From contig NZ_WBOS01000011.1 of NCBI RefSeq assembly GCF_008923245.1, forward strand, positions 62,001 to 126,000: DNA of 64,000 nucleotides, given 5' to 3'. Positions 25,047-34,378 of the stretch are shown piece after piece. The DNA comes from Cytobacillus depressus (GTDB lineage: Bacteria > Bacillota > Bacilli > Bacillales > Cytobacillaceae). Under the pieces are notes generated by a model that was given only the letters and a program-made list of their open reading frames with translations, was not told the origin of the DNA and searched no databases. The position numbers were made by a program, and so were the translations under genes. Position 1 is the stretch's first letter. Each line of letters starts with the position of its first letter.

Positions 25047-26990
25047 GTCGAGTAGAAGGGAGCCTTTCTACCTTACGGTAAATTGAACTCCATCCCCTCC
25101 CAGAACCGTGCTTGCACTATTAATGCACACGGCTCCTCCTAGTCATCATTCACAGAATGTAGTTAATCTCTTTTCTTAGTTCATATATATTCACTTTAAT
25201 TCTTGGTGAAGGTAGTGGATATTTATCAAGAAATAGTTTGAATTTATCCCATGCAAAGGATTTTCTTTGACTTCTTCTATTGAGCCATTTAAATAATAAG
25301 TTCTCTATTTTGACCTTGAAGTTACTTACATTTAGGAGATTATCAGTGATGCAATAATAGTTGTAATAACCTATAAGCGAGCGTCTAAATCTATGCATGA
25401 TCATATGAATATCTTTATTCCTATTCTTCTTCAACCATTCTTTAGACTCTTTTAATTTTCCTTGGACTTTCTTTTGACTTGATTTCCGTTTCACCCTAAA
25501 TTTCCCTTGTTTACTTTTACTGCAAAAGTGAGTAAAACCCAAGAAATCAAAGGTTGCTGGTTTACTATTTCCCTTTTGTTTTGCATCTTTTTCCGCGAAC
25601 CGCCCGAAGGGAATAATTTTAGTTTTATCTTCGGCAATTTCCAAGTTAAATTTCTTTAATCTACATTTTAGCGATTGGAAGAATTCCCGAGCTTCGCTCT
25701 GATATTGGAAACAGCACACAAAATCATCTGCATACCTCACAATGTATGCCTGTCCCATGCACTGTTTCTTCACCTTTTTCTCAAACCATAAGTCGAGGAC
25801 ATAATGGAGATATACATTTGCTAATACCGGAGATATTACTCCACCTTGCGGTGTACCATTGTCTGTTGTGTATTTCTTCCCATCCTCCATGTAACCACCT
25901 TTAAGAAACCTACCAATTATTCTTAGTAGGTTAGGGTCATCAATTCGCAGTATTAAGAACTCCATCATCCATTTATGGTCAACGTTGTCAAAGAATCCTT
26001 TAATATCAACATCTACTACATAATTTACTGATCTCTTTTCAATATAGAAGTTCAGTATTTTCAAAGCATCATGGCAACTACGGTTTGGACGAAACCCAAA
26101 GGAACAGTCTAGAAAGTCATTTTCATAGATGGTATTTAGTATCTTCGTAATGCCTTTTTGAACAATCTTGTCCTCATGTTCCGGTATTCCTAGTGGTCTT
26201 TTCTTGTTTGAATTAAGCTTCGGAATATACATTCTTCTTACTGGAACAGGACGATAGCTTTTGCTTTTAAGCCTACTTACTAATTCCTCTATGTTTTCTT
26301 CTACATTTTCACCGTACTGCTCTTTAGTTGTACCGTTAATCCCGGTTGCTTTCCTATTGGGTAGTTCATGATGGCATTGAGTTAGTGTTTGCCTGTTTAA
26401 TAGATGTGCAAGAGATGTAAATTTCATTTTAGGATCAGACTTTGCTAATTCCGCTATCCTTAGTAGTTTTGTTTCCATTTAAAATACCTACCTCTGTGTG
26501 TAGTAAATGTGTCTCTATTAAGGGTGATAACTAGGTAGCAGCCTTTCCTCCATCGGCATTACCCAACTTCATTGGTACTACGCTGCTATCCGACTCCCTA
26601 CATCGGCATTTGGTTTCCTTGCTTATTATCGCTTGTACACCATACTCTTCTAAAAAAAAGAAAAGACCGGTAGGGTCTCCTGAGTTGCCGTATCATATCA
26701 ATGTATAACGTGCCAAGGTCTATGACTCCAGAGAGGTTTTACCCTTCTCGCCTTTACCGAAGGGTAAAATGTAGCTTTCTGCAGCGCGTAAAGCATCAGC
26801 CCTCTCGATTTACAATCGTTATGGAGCTCAATCCCTTCAACCATTTGGCTTTCGGCCCGCCACCTAACTGTCTACGCTTAAAGACTAAAGTTACCTTTAG
26901 TCCTCCAAGACTCGCTACGAGTGAATGGCTAGTTCTTACTCGACGGGAATCCCACCCGTTATATGATACGACCTAAGCTCAGCCGCACAC
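25047..26990 (-). mobile_element. Group II intron, intact copy 3 (1944 bp)
   Basis: It has the same start (GTGTGCGGCTGAGC), end (CTACTCGAC), length and encoded protein as copy 2. I compared the two by reading and saw no difference, though I did not align every base. It is inserted in a family A repeat whose two halves flank it. The flanking repeat sequence gives a clean empty-site prediction. Confidence 0.95.
25150..26478 (-). CDS. ltrA: Group II intron reverse transcriptase/maturase
   Basis: The 442-residue product is identical to that at 12649: RT motifs, catalytic RYADDFV, X/maturase domain (SLIGYYNYYCITDN) and no endonuclease domain. ATG 26478 is preceded by GGTAGGTATTTTAA. With two identical copies and the retained active site, this intron has probably moved recently. 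Confidence 0.95.
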   Translation of the reverse strand: METKLLRIAELAKSDPKMKFTSLAHLLNRQTLTQCHHELPNRKATGINGTTKEQYGENVEENIEELVSRLKSKSYRPVPVRRMYIPKLNSNKKRPLGIPEHEDKIVQKGITKILNTIYENDFLDCSFGFRPNRSCHDALKILNFYIEKRSVNYVVDVDIKGFFDNVDHKWMMEFLILRIDDPNLLRIIGRFLKGGYMEDGKKYTTDNGTPQGGVISPVLANVYLHYVLDLWFEKKVKKQCMGQAYIVRYADDFVCCFQYQSEAREFFQSLKCRLKKFNLEIAEDKTKIIPFGRFAEKDAKQKGNSKPATFDFLGFTHFCSKSKQGKFRVKRKSSQKKVQGKLKESKEWLKKNRNKDIHMIMHRFRRSLIGYYNYYCITDNLLNVSNFKVKIENLLFKWLNRRSQRKSFAWDKFKLFLDKYPLPSPRIKVNIYELRKEINYIL

Positions 26991-27034
26991 GCGCCCGATT
27001 GTTGAAGATCAGTGGCTGCTGAACATGGCTCACA

Positions 27035-27085
27035 CTTATTGAACTCTAGCACCCTTTACTTTAAGTACAATACTTCACAATCTGC
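27035..27085 (+). repeat. Family B repeat
   Basis: TTGAACTCTAG, CACC, CTTTACTTTAA (an 11-4-11 unit) is followed by GTACAATACTTCACAATCTG. Confidence 0.75.
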
Positions 27086-27118
27086 TTTGTTAATCAAACC
27101 AAAAAAAGGCGATGCCTT

Positions 27119-27328
27119 TTAAAGCATCGCACCCGTTACCCTTTTTTTAGCAACAACATAAGTATCAATTAGGGTTGCTAAAACTCCTTTAGAGAAATAA
27201 ACAACTAGATTTTCCCTCATTTTTGATCCCCTGAATAGGAATGGAAAAGCAGCAAGACATAATACAATAAGTATGTTTAACAACTTTTTTTCAGTCGTGC
27301 CCCGCAGGGCCGGGAACCCTATTACCAA
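27119..27328 (-). pseudogene. CBO0543-like membrane protein fragment
   Basis: KKLLNILIVLCLAAFPFLFR, ENLVVYFSKGVLATLIDTYV and VAKKRVT recall the N-terminal part of the CBO0543 family (160-180 residues, several membrane helices, unknown function). After KRVT the frame runs into a repeat (hairpin GCGATGC/GCATCGC, 27109-27130) and stops. The first 10 residues (MVIGFPALRG) look unrelated to the family. It is truncated at both ends. Confidence 0.55.
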
Positions 27329-27335
27329 GACTGAT

Positions 27336-27911
27336 TCAGGAATGGCCTTGCGTGCCTATCCTCCATTGAATATCTCTTGAAGCAGGCGGACCTATAACTA
27401 CTGTCTGATCGATAGGCTTGAGCACATCAGCAAGCTGGGCTGCATTCACGCCATAGATGAGTTGGAACACCTCGGGAGGTGTCATTTTAAGGATGTCAGA
27501 CCCGAATATGATCTGCGTGGCATTATTATCGAAAACAGACACAAAGTGGGTGTTATCCATCGTCGCAGTTTGCCAATGCCACCAGCCCATCGGGATATAC
27601 ACCGTCTGGTGTGGCTTGACGCGGTAACTAAGGATTTGCCGGGAAAATGGATTAAGAATGGAGACGGCAACTTCTCCTTGTATTACGTATTGAAGTTCGG
27701 ATGCGTTAGGGTGCCAATGGGCCTCTACGCTATGGCCTTTACTCAGATAGACGTCGAGTAAGCCTAGGTTTTGCATTACGGGTAATTGCTTAGCGAATTG
27801 CTGAAGAATGAAGTTTTGAGCGTTTTGCTGGAATAATGGTGCTGTACTTAAGTCGAAAGATAAATTCAAAGAAGGAGAGCTAAGGGCGGCTATGGCGCTG
27901 TCGGTTGGCAC
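27336..27911 (-). CDS. Cupin-domain protein (oxalate decarboxylase-like)
   Basis: A 191-residue monocupin. The metal-binding motif is visible as VEAHWHPNASELQYVIQGEV (His, His, Glu) and the second His in PMGWWHWQTA. This corresponds to one domain of the bicupin oxalate decarboxylases and to the small cupins of bacilli. The start is GTG at 27911, preceded by AAAGGTGGGATACA; no ATG fits. The gene is more G+C rich than its surroundings. Mn or Fe binding and an acid or sugar substrate are typical of the family; the actual one is unknown. Confidence 0.75.
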   Translation of the reverse strand: MPTDSAIAALSSPSLNLSFDLSTAPLFQQNAQNFILQQFAKQLPVMQNLGLLDVYLSKGHSVEAHWHPNASELQYVIQGEVAVSILNPFSRQILSYRVKPHQTVYIPMGWWHWQTATMDNTHFVSVFDNNATQIIFGSDILKMTPPEVFQLIYGVNAAQLADVLKPIDQTVVIGPPASRDIQWRIGTQGHS

Positions 27912-28142
27912 TGTATCCCACCTTTCTGGATTGGATAATTGAAACTATACATAATATATTCATCACGTGCCCAGATATACGTGCGGCATCCAAAAAACTG
28001 AAATAGAGGTACGGAAACGATTCAAGGATTGAGGGGCCACTATGGAAATTAATGTAATTAACGGTTGAGCCTATCAAAATGATGGGTTTTTATTTTATTA
28101 TATAAAAAGATGTCAAAAAATTTCGATGAGAAGTGATATAAA

Positions 28143-29062
28143 TTGCCGAGTATTCAGGATACCAATTACCCCAGGTTTAAGAGTAATCTGTCAGAGAAGG
28201 ACTTGGAAGAAGTATATACCCCAAAAATAAAAGAAATAAAGTGGGCTGAGGTTAAATCTAAAGGATTCTTGCAGCAATTAGCATTACTAGTATTAATTAA
28301 AACTGTACAAAAGCTTGGATTTTTTATTCGTGTTGTTGATGTACCAGAAGTGATTGTAGCACATATTGCGAAAAAAGCACACCTACCTGTGCCTACCAAA
28401 GAAGAGTGGAAAACGTATAGTGAAACGAGAACTGCCAAACGTCATGTTCGCTTTATTCGGGATTATCTTCAGCTTCGACCGTTTAATCAAGAAGCCCATC
28501 AAATATTAATCAATACAATGACTAAACTCGCAATTAGCAAGGATGATCCGGCTGACCTAGTCAATGCTGCCATTGAAGAATTAATTCGCCAACGATATGA
28601 ATTGCCTGTTTATAATACCTTAAAAGATGCAGCTAATGATGTCCGCAATAAATCCTATCGTGCCATTTATAATCAGATTGACCATGCATTAAATGAAGAA
28701 CAAAAAAAGAGCTTAGATCAACTCTTTCAGATATCGGAAAACGCTACTTACAGCCCTTGGAATGAACTAAAGGAGGACGCTAAAAGAGCCACTTTATCAC
28801 ACTTAAACGATTTAATCGTACGCCGGAATTGGTTAGTAAACCAGTATTTTCCTACTGATTTAATTCAGGACATTCCCTACATCAAAGTAAAACAAATGGC
28901 ATCTGAAGCCAAAACAATAGGTGCTTATCGTATGATAGAAATGGAGCCTAAGAAAAGATACGCGCTTACAATCTCCTTAGTATCTATGCAATTATCTAAA
29001 GTATTAGATGACATTGGAGAGATGCTCATTAAAAGAATGATGAGTATCCATAAAAAGGGCCG
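28143..29062 (+). pseudogene. Tn3-family transposase, N-terminal third
   Basis: The frame starts MPSIQDTNYPRFKSNLSEKD and includes YTPKIKEIKWAEVKSKGFLQ and RHVRFIRDYLQLRPFNQEAH. This is the DUF4158-type N-terminal domain of Tn3 TnpA. Transposases of this family are near 1000 residues and carry a DDE core in the C-terminal half; only about 300 residues are present. At about 29060 the Tn3 sense is lost and a different protein tail begins in another frame. It is a dead transposon remnant. Confidence 0.85.
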
Positions 29063-29203
29063 TCAACTGAGGTTCTTCCTGATTGGTTCGAGGATTCTAA
29101 GGACTATTATTCAAAGCCACCTGTCAAAGACGAGAGAACTTTTGAGGAGAAAAAGAAAGACGTTGAGGATATTCTCGCAAAGCTTAAAGAGGCGGGATTT
29201 TAA
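29063..29203 (+). pseudogene. C-terminal tail of an unrelated (phage-like) protein
   Basis: From 29063 the frame shifted by two bases relative to the transposase reads STEVLPDWFEDSKDYYSKPP and EDILAKLKEAGF-stop. VLPDWFxD followed by a charged tail is usual at the C-terminus of phage replisome-organiser and DnaD-like proteins. The 47 codons have no start and are joined to the transposase remnant, so this is a deletion junction. Confidence 0.55.
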
Positions 29204-29218
29204 AAAGGAGGCTGGAGA

Positions 29219-29449
29219 ATGAAAACAAAAAAAATATACAAGGACAAAGACGAATTTGTAATTCAGAGAGTGAACCAATTCAACCATTCGACCAAACGCA
29301 TTTTTATCAGCGAGCAAGGACTTATAGAGGGTTTGGAAGCTTATTCTCAATTTGACTTGAGCCAATATGATATACAAGTTTCGCCTGAACTATGGGCAAC
29401 GGTTATTAATAGGGTTGTAAGGATGTGGTATTCACAAACGATTCACTAA
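29219..29449 (+). CDS. Hypothetical small protein, 76 aa
   Basis: AAAAAGGAGGCTGGAGA gives the ATG at 29219 a strong ribosome binding site. The protein (MKTKKIYKDKDEFVIQRVNQ ... ELWATVINRVVRMWYSQTIH) is basic and soluble. It starts 16 bp after the tail fragment, as in an operon, so it probably belongs to the same lost phage or plasmid module. Family unknown. Confidence 0.6.
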   Translation: MKTKKIYKDKDEFVIQRVNQFNHSTKRIFISEQGLIEGLEAYSQFDLSQYDIQVSPELWATVINRVVRMWYSQTIH

Positions 29450-29535
29450 TAAATTAACAGTATAATTCACATAAAATTGGCTCGGAGCTTACTCCAAGCT
29501 AATTCCCCTTTTACCATTCGTTTTTTTCACTAAAG

Positions 29536-29570
29536 CACACCGTTACTTTAAGTACATTTCTTCACAAACT
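29536..29570 (+). repeat. Family B repeat
   Basis: CACCGTTACTTTAAGTACA ... TTCTTCACAAACT. It overlaps the stop codon of the next minus-strand gene. Confidence 0.75.
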
Positions 29571-30330
29571 ATTCATAATAATACGAGTTAGTCCAGCCAT
29601 AATCTTTACCATTATCAGCACACCATTTAAGGAAACCTTTTTTACCTTTGCTTTTAAAAGCAATCCAGTCACATAAAAGATTTTTGTAATAATTTACACT
29701 TTCACTTACATACTTTTCACTTTCAACATCGATGATTTCTGTAGAGAGGTTTTCGATTTTTAAAACTAAGTCCTGATCCTCAGAAATATCACCAAGGTAT
29801 GCATCTTCAGAAATGTGGTGAAAAGAAAATTCAAGGGATCTAAGATAATAGTTAATGATTGCCATTAATGCTCTTTGTTCACTCTTCCCACCAGTCCTTA
29901 GTGCCGTTTCAAGGTACTTCAAATGTTTTTCGGATTTTAAGAATAAGCCATACCATCTAAATGGTTGTGGGTCTTTTGGATATTCAATCATCCAATCCTC
30001 AAGAATAGGTTTTAATACGTTTTCCTCAAGAGGATGTACTAGTACATAATGTATATCTTCTGATTCCTCGAACCATTTAAAAAGCCAAAGAGCAAATTCG
30101 TTTTTCCTTTTAACTTGCCATCCCCTTGCCTCTTTGATAAAAATGTTTAACGATCTAAAGGCATCTTTCCTAAGTCCCTTTTCTTTGAAGAGGCAAAACT
30201 CTTTAAAAAATGGGTAACTATCCAAATTTTTATCTTGGATTAAATTCGTAAGTATATCTGTCAAATCATTGATACCTTCTCTCCCTAAACGAACTTTTTG
30301 TTTATAAATCAGCAACTTCATATTTTTCAA
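29569..30330 (-). CDS. Hypothetical protein, 253 aa
   Basis: A helix-rich soluble protein (MKNMKLLIYKQKVRLGREGI ... FALWLFKWFEESEDIHYVLV ... WCADNGKDYGWTNSYYYE) that resembles TPR-like or Sel1-like solenoids by composition but without a clear repeat. The 253-residue length suggests it is complete. No strong ribosome binding site is visible at the ATG at 30330 or at the one three codons later. It lies between the phage-like module and the recombinase remnant, and could belong to either or to neither. Confidence 0.6.
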   Translation of the reverse strand: MKNMKLLIYKQKVRLGREGINDLTDILTNLIQDKNLDSYPFFKEFCLFKEKGLRKDAFRSLNIFIKEARGWQVKRKNEFALWLFKWFEESEDIHYVLVHPLEENVLKPILEDWMIEYPKDPQPFRWYGLFLKSEKHLKYLETALRTGGKSEQRALMAIINYYLRSLEFSFHHISEDAYLGDISEDQDLVLKIENLSTEIIDVESEKYVSESVNYYKNLLCDWIAFKSKGKKGFLKWCADNGKDYGWTNSYYYE

Positions 30331-30363
30331 ATTTGTATATTTACTCTCCCGATGTTTTTTTCT

Positions 30364-31687
30364 TTAACTAAACCCACCAGTTAATACAATATCTGTGTTA
30401 TTCAAGTTTTTTAATTGAATATTTGCTAATTCTAGCTGTTGCTTAACCTGTTTGATTTGTTCCTCGTTCTCATCGCTCATTTCAATAAAATCACTTTTAG
30501 TAATTTCTCCGTCTGCTCTCATGCTCTCATTATTGTTAAATTTTTTTGTCTCTTTTCAAATTTTTCTAATTGCTTTTCTAGGGAATTCATTTGTGAAAGC
30601 AATTTATTTTCTTCATCTGTTGTATCAAGTGATTTTAATTTCTGAATTGCCTCTTCAAAATCTCCCTTCCTTTCTTTTACCTTATTAATTAAGTAATCTT
30701 CCACGGGAAGTTACTTATGTCCCCTGTCTCTGCAAGGATTATTACTTATTTTGTAATAACAAGATTTGATAAAATTTGTTCCAGTTCCATCTGTTGAATG
30801 TACCTTTTTCTCCCACAGCAATTGCAAAAAATTAAGTTCTGTAATTTTCGGGTTGCTTTCCTTTTATTAAAGAAATTACTTGTAGTGTTTTCATCAAGTA
30901 TTTTTTGAACTTCTAACCATTGTTCCTTTGATATAATCGGTTCATGAGCATCTTCTTTAAATACATGATCAACCACTCTCCCGTTTACCCTTCTACTAGC
31001 TTCGACTACTCCATAATAAACAACATTTCTTCTTGCTGATGAGATATGCGAAGTTGTTAATACCTTTCCACTTCTACTCCTCCAGCCAAGCATATCTAAT
31101 TGTTTGGCTATTTCGTTTGCACTAACTCTTTCCAGTGTCTTTTGGAATATGTACCTAATTATTTTTGCTTCATCTTCAACAATGACCAATCTTTGATTTT
31201 TGTCCTTTTCATATCCCAATGGTGCCTTATTACTGTTTGTCCATCTTCCTTGTTCTGCTGCTGCTAATCTCCCCCGACTCAAACGCTTTTTAATTTGCTT
31301 ATACTCAAAATTTGCCAACATAGCTTGGAACGAAAATAACATTTCATTGCTTTCTTGGGTCAAATCAATTGCCCCTTGTGGTGTAAGAATTTTTATGTCT
31401 TGTGCTATCAACATCTTTTTTATTTGTTCGGCATATGAATTGTCACGAGAAATCCGGTCAATATCCATTACCAAAAGATAGTCATATTCATCTAATTTGT
31501 TTAGCAGCTGGGTCAATTGAGGTCTTTGTGTGTTGACACCACTCGAAATTTCCTGATAAACGTCATATGTTAATTTATGTTGTTTTGCAAGTTTGATTAG
31601 AGCATTTCGATGATTTGTTAAAATTTCATCAATATCTAGTTGTTCCTCATTTCTTGATAAACGTAAATAAATCGCAGACAACGCCAT
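30364..31687 (-). pseudogene. Large serine recombinase, two frameshifts and one stop
   Basis: MALSAIYLRLSRNEEQLDID carries the nucleophile Ser of the resolvase/invertase catalytic domain (YLRLSR). LLVMDIDRISRDNS holds the conserved DxDRLxR motif. A recombinase domain (APLGYEKDKNQRLVIVEDEA) and a zinc ribbon (FCNCCGRKRYIQQ) follow. The frame is lost after YIQQ. The next frame continues DGTGTNFIKSCYYKISNNPC, has a TAA in GHK-stop-LP, and goes on to VEDYLINKVKERKGDFEEAI. A third piece (MRADGEITKSDFIEMSDENE) ends at 30364. The joined length of about 440 residues fits the family. It once integrated a phage or mobile island. Confidence 0.85.
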
Positions 31688-32088
31688 TTCCTAACCCCCT
31701 AATGTGTCATATTAAAATCATAATATATGACCAATAAAAATAGAAAGTTAATATCTATTATCAATCCCACTTTTTCAAAAATTCAATAAACAAACATTTG
31801 ATTAAATTTACTATTGATATGCTATTTCAATGGATAATTTCTACCTTAACAAAATTCTACATTTTTCTCGTTGTATATTAATATAACTTAATTCATTGTT
31901 TCCCAATTTTATTCGTCATTACTTAGCTTGGGGACTAGCTACCCTACTGACCCGCTTCCTAGATTAGAGGAAAGAACAAATAATAAAATTGATCGTTTAA
32001 AATTTATCCTATTCTTCAACTAAAAAATTATTTTACTAACGAGTTGGTTCGCCGTTATATTCTAATTGAGGTTTTTTCAAACACAAAT
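31688..32088. other. Intergenic region, no gene seen
   Basis: AT-rich, with short homopolymer tracts. Neither strand shows a frame with a ribosome binding site. The segment near 31920-31980 (GGGGACTAGCTACCC, CTTCCTAGATTAGAGG) is the only part of normal base composition. It could hold an attachment site, but I cannot show one. Confidence 0.4.
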
Positions 32089-32331
32089 TTAGCTTGGTAA
32101 TTGAAGTAACTCGATACATTCACCGCTTAGTCCTGTAAAAAAGCAAATTTTAATCCCATCCAAAATTTCCATTGGTATATCTGTAGATAAACTGGCTCCA
32201 TTTTCTTTTAGTTTTCCTTCTAAAATGTTTCCTACACTAAAGGTAATATGGCTGATTGCTCCATCTGCTGTCACCTTGTAGTCATTTGGAAAATGTAGCA
32301 ACCCATTTTTTTGATTTCTTGATTTTAACAA
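32089..32331 (-). pseudogene. VOC (glyoxalase) C-terminal fragment
   Basis: The end of the frame (ISHITFSVGNILEGKLKENG, ASLSTDIPMEILDGIKICFF, LSGECIELLQLPS) matches the second half of a VOC-fold protein, including the Glu metal ligand in GECIELLQ. The first part (MLKSRNQKNGLLHFPNDYKV) lacks the usual first beta-alpha-beta unit and no family ribosome binding site is present. It is truncated at the N-terminus. Confidence 0.6.
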
Positions 32332-32648
32332 AGTGTACTGGACTGTTTCATCTCGGCCCTGCCTATGGACTGTACACCCTTTAATTTTGGTTTAGAACTC
32401 AACCGATTCTTTCATTTTTTGTACAACTATTCCCACTTGGGAATACCTCATATCTTACATCCTGGTTTGGTTGTATAATAGACTCTTACGTGATAAGCCC
32501 AAGTAAATATCATTTTTAAAAAAGGGGCAGACTTTAATTTAGCCCAAAAATCGAATTACATTTTGCACAAAAAATAACTTCAAGATAGAAAATCTAGTCT
32601 AAATCTAGTAAGATATCCACATGTGACATTAGATAAGGGGATAAAAAA

Positions 32649-34202
32649 ATGAGCGTATTAAACGTACAAAAGTTAAGTCATGGTTTCGGTGATCGTGCAA
32701 TTTTTAATGATGTGTCTTTTCGACTTTTAAAAGGAGAGCACGTAGGACTAGTAGGGGCAAATGGTGAAGGTAAGTCTACTTTCATGAATATTGTTACAGG
32801 GAAGTTGCAACCCGACGAGGGGAAAGTCGAGTGGTCACGAAAGGTTCGTGTTGGTTATTTAGATCAGCATGCTGTACTTCAAAAAGGTACTACGATGCGT
32901 GAAGCTTTGAGTACTGCTTTTCAATATCTATTTGATGCTGAGTCAGAGATCAATGAACTCTATGCAAAAATGGGTGATGAAGGTGCTGATATCGATGCAT
33001 TGCTTGCTGAAGTTGGAGAGCTACAAGAATCTTTAGATAGTAATGATTTCTATCAAATTAATTCAAAAGTTGAGGAAGTTGCTCGTGGTCTAGGGTTAGA
33101 CGATGTTGGACTCGATCGAGATGTAGATGATCTTAGCGGTGGACAGCGTACAAAAGTTTTGCTAGCTAAGCTTCTGCTAGAAAAGCCTGAAATCCTATTA
33201 CTAGACGAGCCTACGAACTATTTGGATGAACAGCATATCGAATGGTTGAAGCGCTATTTACAGGAATATGAGAATGCCTTTATATTGATTTCACATGATA
33301 TTCCATTCTTGAACAAAGTTGTTAACTTGATTTATCACATGGAAAACCAAGAATTGAATCGCTATGTTGGTGACTATGATAAATTCTTACAAATTTATGA
33401 AATGAAGAAGCAACAACTAGAGTCTGCTTACAAGCGTCAACAACAAGAAATTGCTGATTTGAAAGATTTTGTTGCTCGAAACAAAGCTAGTGTTGCGACT
33501 CGTAATATGGCGATGTCTCGTCAAAAGAAGCTCGACAAGATGGAAGTTATTGAATTGGGAAAAGAGAAGCCGAAGCCAGAGTTTAACTTCAAAGAAGCTC
33601 GTGCATCTAGTCGTTGGATTTTCGAGGCTGAAGAGCTTGTTATTGGTTACAATGAACCACTTTCTCGCCCTTTGAATTTGAAAATGGAACGCGGACAAAA
33701 AATTGCATTCGTTGGTGCAAACGGTATTGGTAAGTCTACTCTTTTAAAAAGTATCCTTGGTTTGATTAATCCGATTTCGGGTAAGGTAGAACGTGGTGAG
33801 TATCAATACATCGGTTACTTCGAACAGGAAGCTAAACAGTCCAACTACAACACTTGTATTGAAGAGATTTGGAGCGAGTTCCCAAGTATGAATCAGGCTG
33901 AAGTCCGTGCTGCTCTTGCAAAATGTGGATTAACGACGAAACATATTGAAAGTAAAATCGAAGTTCTTTCTGGTGGCGAAAAGGCCAAAGTTCGTTTGTG
34001 TAAAATTTTAAACACAGAGACGAATTTATTAATTTTAGACGAACCTACCAATCACTTGGATGTGGACGCAAAAGAAGAATTGAAGCGTGCTTTAAAAGCA
34101 TATCGCGGAAGTATCTTGATGGTATCCCACGAACCTGATTTCTATCAAGAAATTGCAACCGAAATTTGGAATTGTGAGGATTGGACTACAAAAGTGTTTT
34201 AA
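32649..34202 (+). CDS. ABC-F family ATPase
   Basis: A 517-residue protein with two ABC domains and no membrane segments. The first has Walker A GANGEGKST (near residue 38), signature LSGGQRTKV and Walker B LLLDEPTNYLD. The second has GANGIGKST, LSGGEKAKV and LLILDEPTNHLD. The linker between them is helical and charged (QQLESAYKRQQQEIADLKDF). Proteins of this family bind the ribosome and act in translation control or protect it from antibiotics. The subfamily cannot be fixed here. GATAAGGGGATAAAAAA precedes the ATG. The leader is about 300 bp, long enough for attenuation, but I see no clear one. A strong terminator follows. Confidence 0.92.
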   Translation: MSVLNVQKLSHGFGDRAIFNDVSFRLLKGEHVGLVGANGEGKSTFMNIVTGKLQPDEGKVEWSRKVRVGYLDQHAVLQKGTTMREALSTAFQYLFDAESEINELYAKMGDEGADIDALLAEVGELQESLDSNDFYQINSKVEEVARGLGLDDVGLDRDVDDLSGGQRTKVLLAKLLLEKPEILLLDEPTNYLDEQHIEWLKRYLQEYENAFILISHDIPFLNKVVNLIYHMENQELNRYVGDYDKFLQIYEMKKQQLESAYKRQQQEIADLKDFVARNKASVATRNMAMSRQKKLDKMEVIELGKEKPKPEFNFKEARASSRWIFEAEELVIGYNEPLSRPLNLKMERGQKIAFVGANGIGKSTLLKSILGLINPISGKVERGEYQYIGYFEQEAKQSNYNTCIEEIWSEFPSMNQAEVRAALAKCGLTTKHIESKIEVLSGGEKAKVRLCKILNTETNLLILDEPTNHLDVDAKEELKRALKAYRGSILMVSHEPDFYQEIATEIWNCEDWTTKVF

Positions 34203-34210
34203 ATAAAGAT

Positions 34211-34253
34211 TAAGGGGTACCCAATGAGTAAAATTTTACTGGGGTACCCTTTT
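34211..34253 (+). terminator. Terminator of the ABC-F gene
   Basis: AAGGGGTACCCA and TGGGGTACCCTTTT, with the T-run at the end. Confidence 0.85.
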
Positions 34254-34300
34254 CTATCTATTTCAATATTAATTTAGCAACAGCTTCAACGCGGGTTGAA

Positions 34301-34378
34301 ACATATCCAATATGTTCCTGCTTTGAGATAAAGTTTGATCATTTTCTAACTTCGATCTTCCGCAATCGCGCCCGATTG
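34301..34378 (+). repeat. 78-bp direct repeat, copy 2 (partner at 8687)
   Basis: The same as 8687-8764 up to the palindrome centre. It reads into the end of the truncated dehydrogenase gene. Confidence 0.85.

Larger units (their letters stand above)
24996..27006 (+). repeat. Long family A repeat split by group II intron copy 3
   Basis: Left part 24996-25046: TTCAACAATAT, GGCC, CTTTTCATGAA, CGCTTTCC, TTATTTCAGAA. Right part 26991-27006: GCGCCCGATTGTTGAA. Joined, they restore the consensus except for a small difference in the run of A bases. The intron sits next to the CGCC centre of the right unit. Confidence 0.92.
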
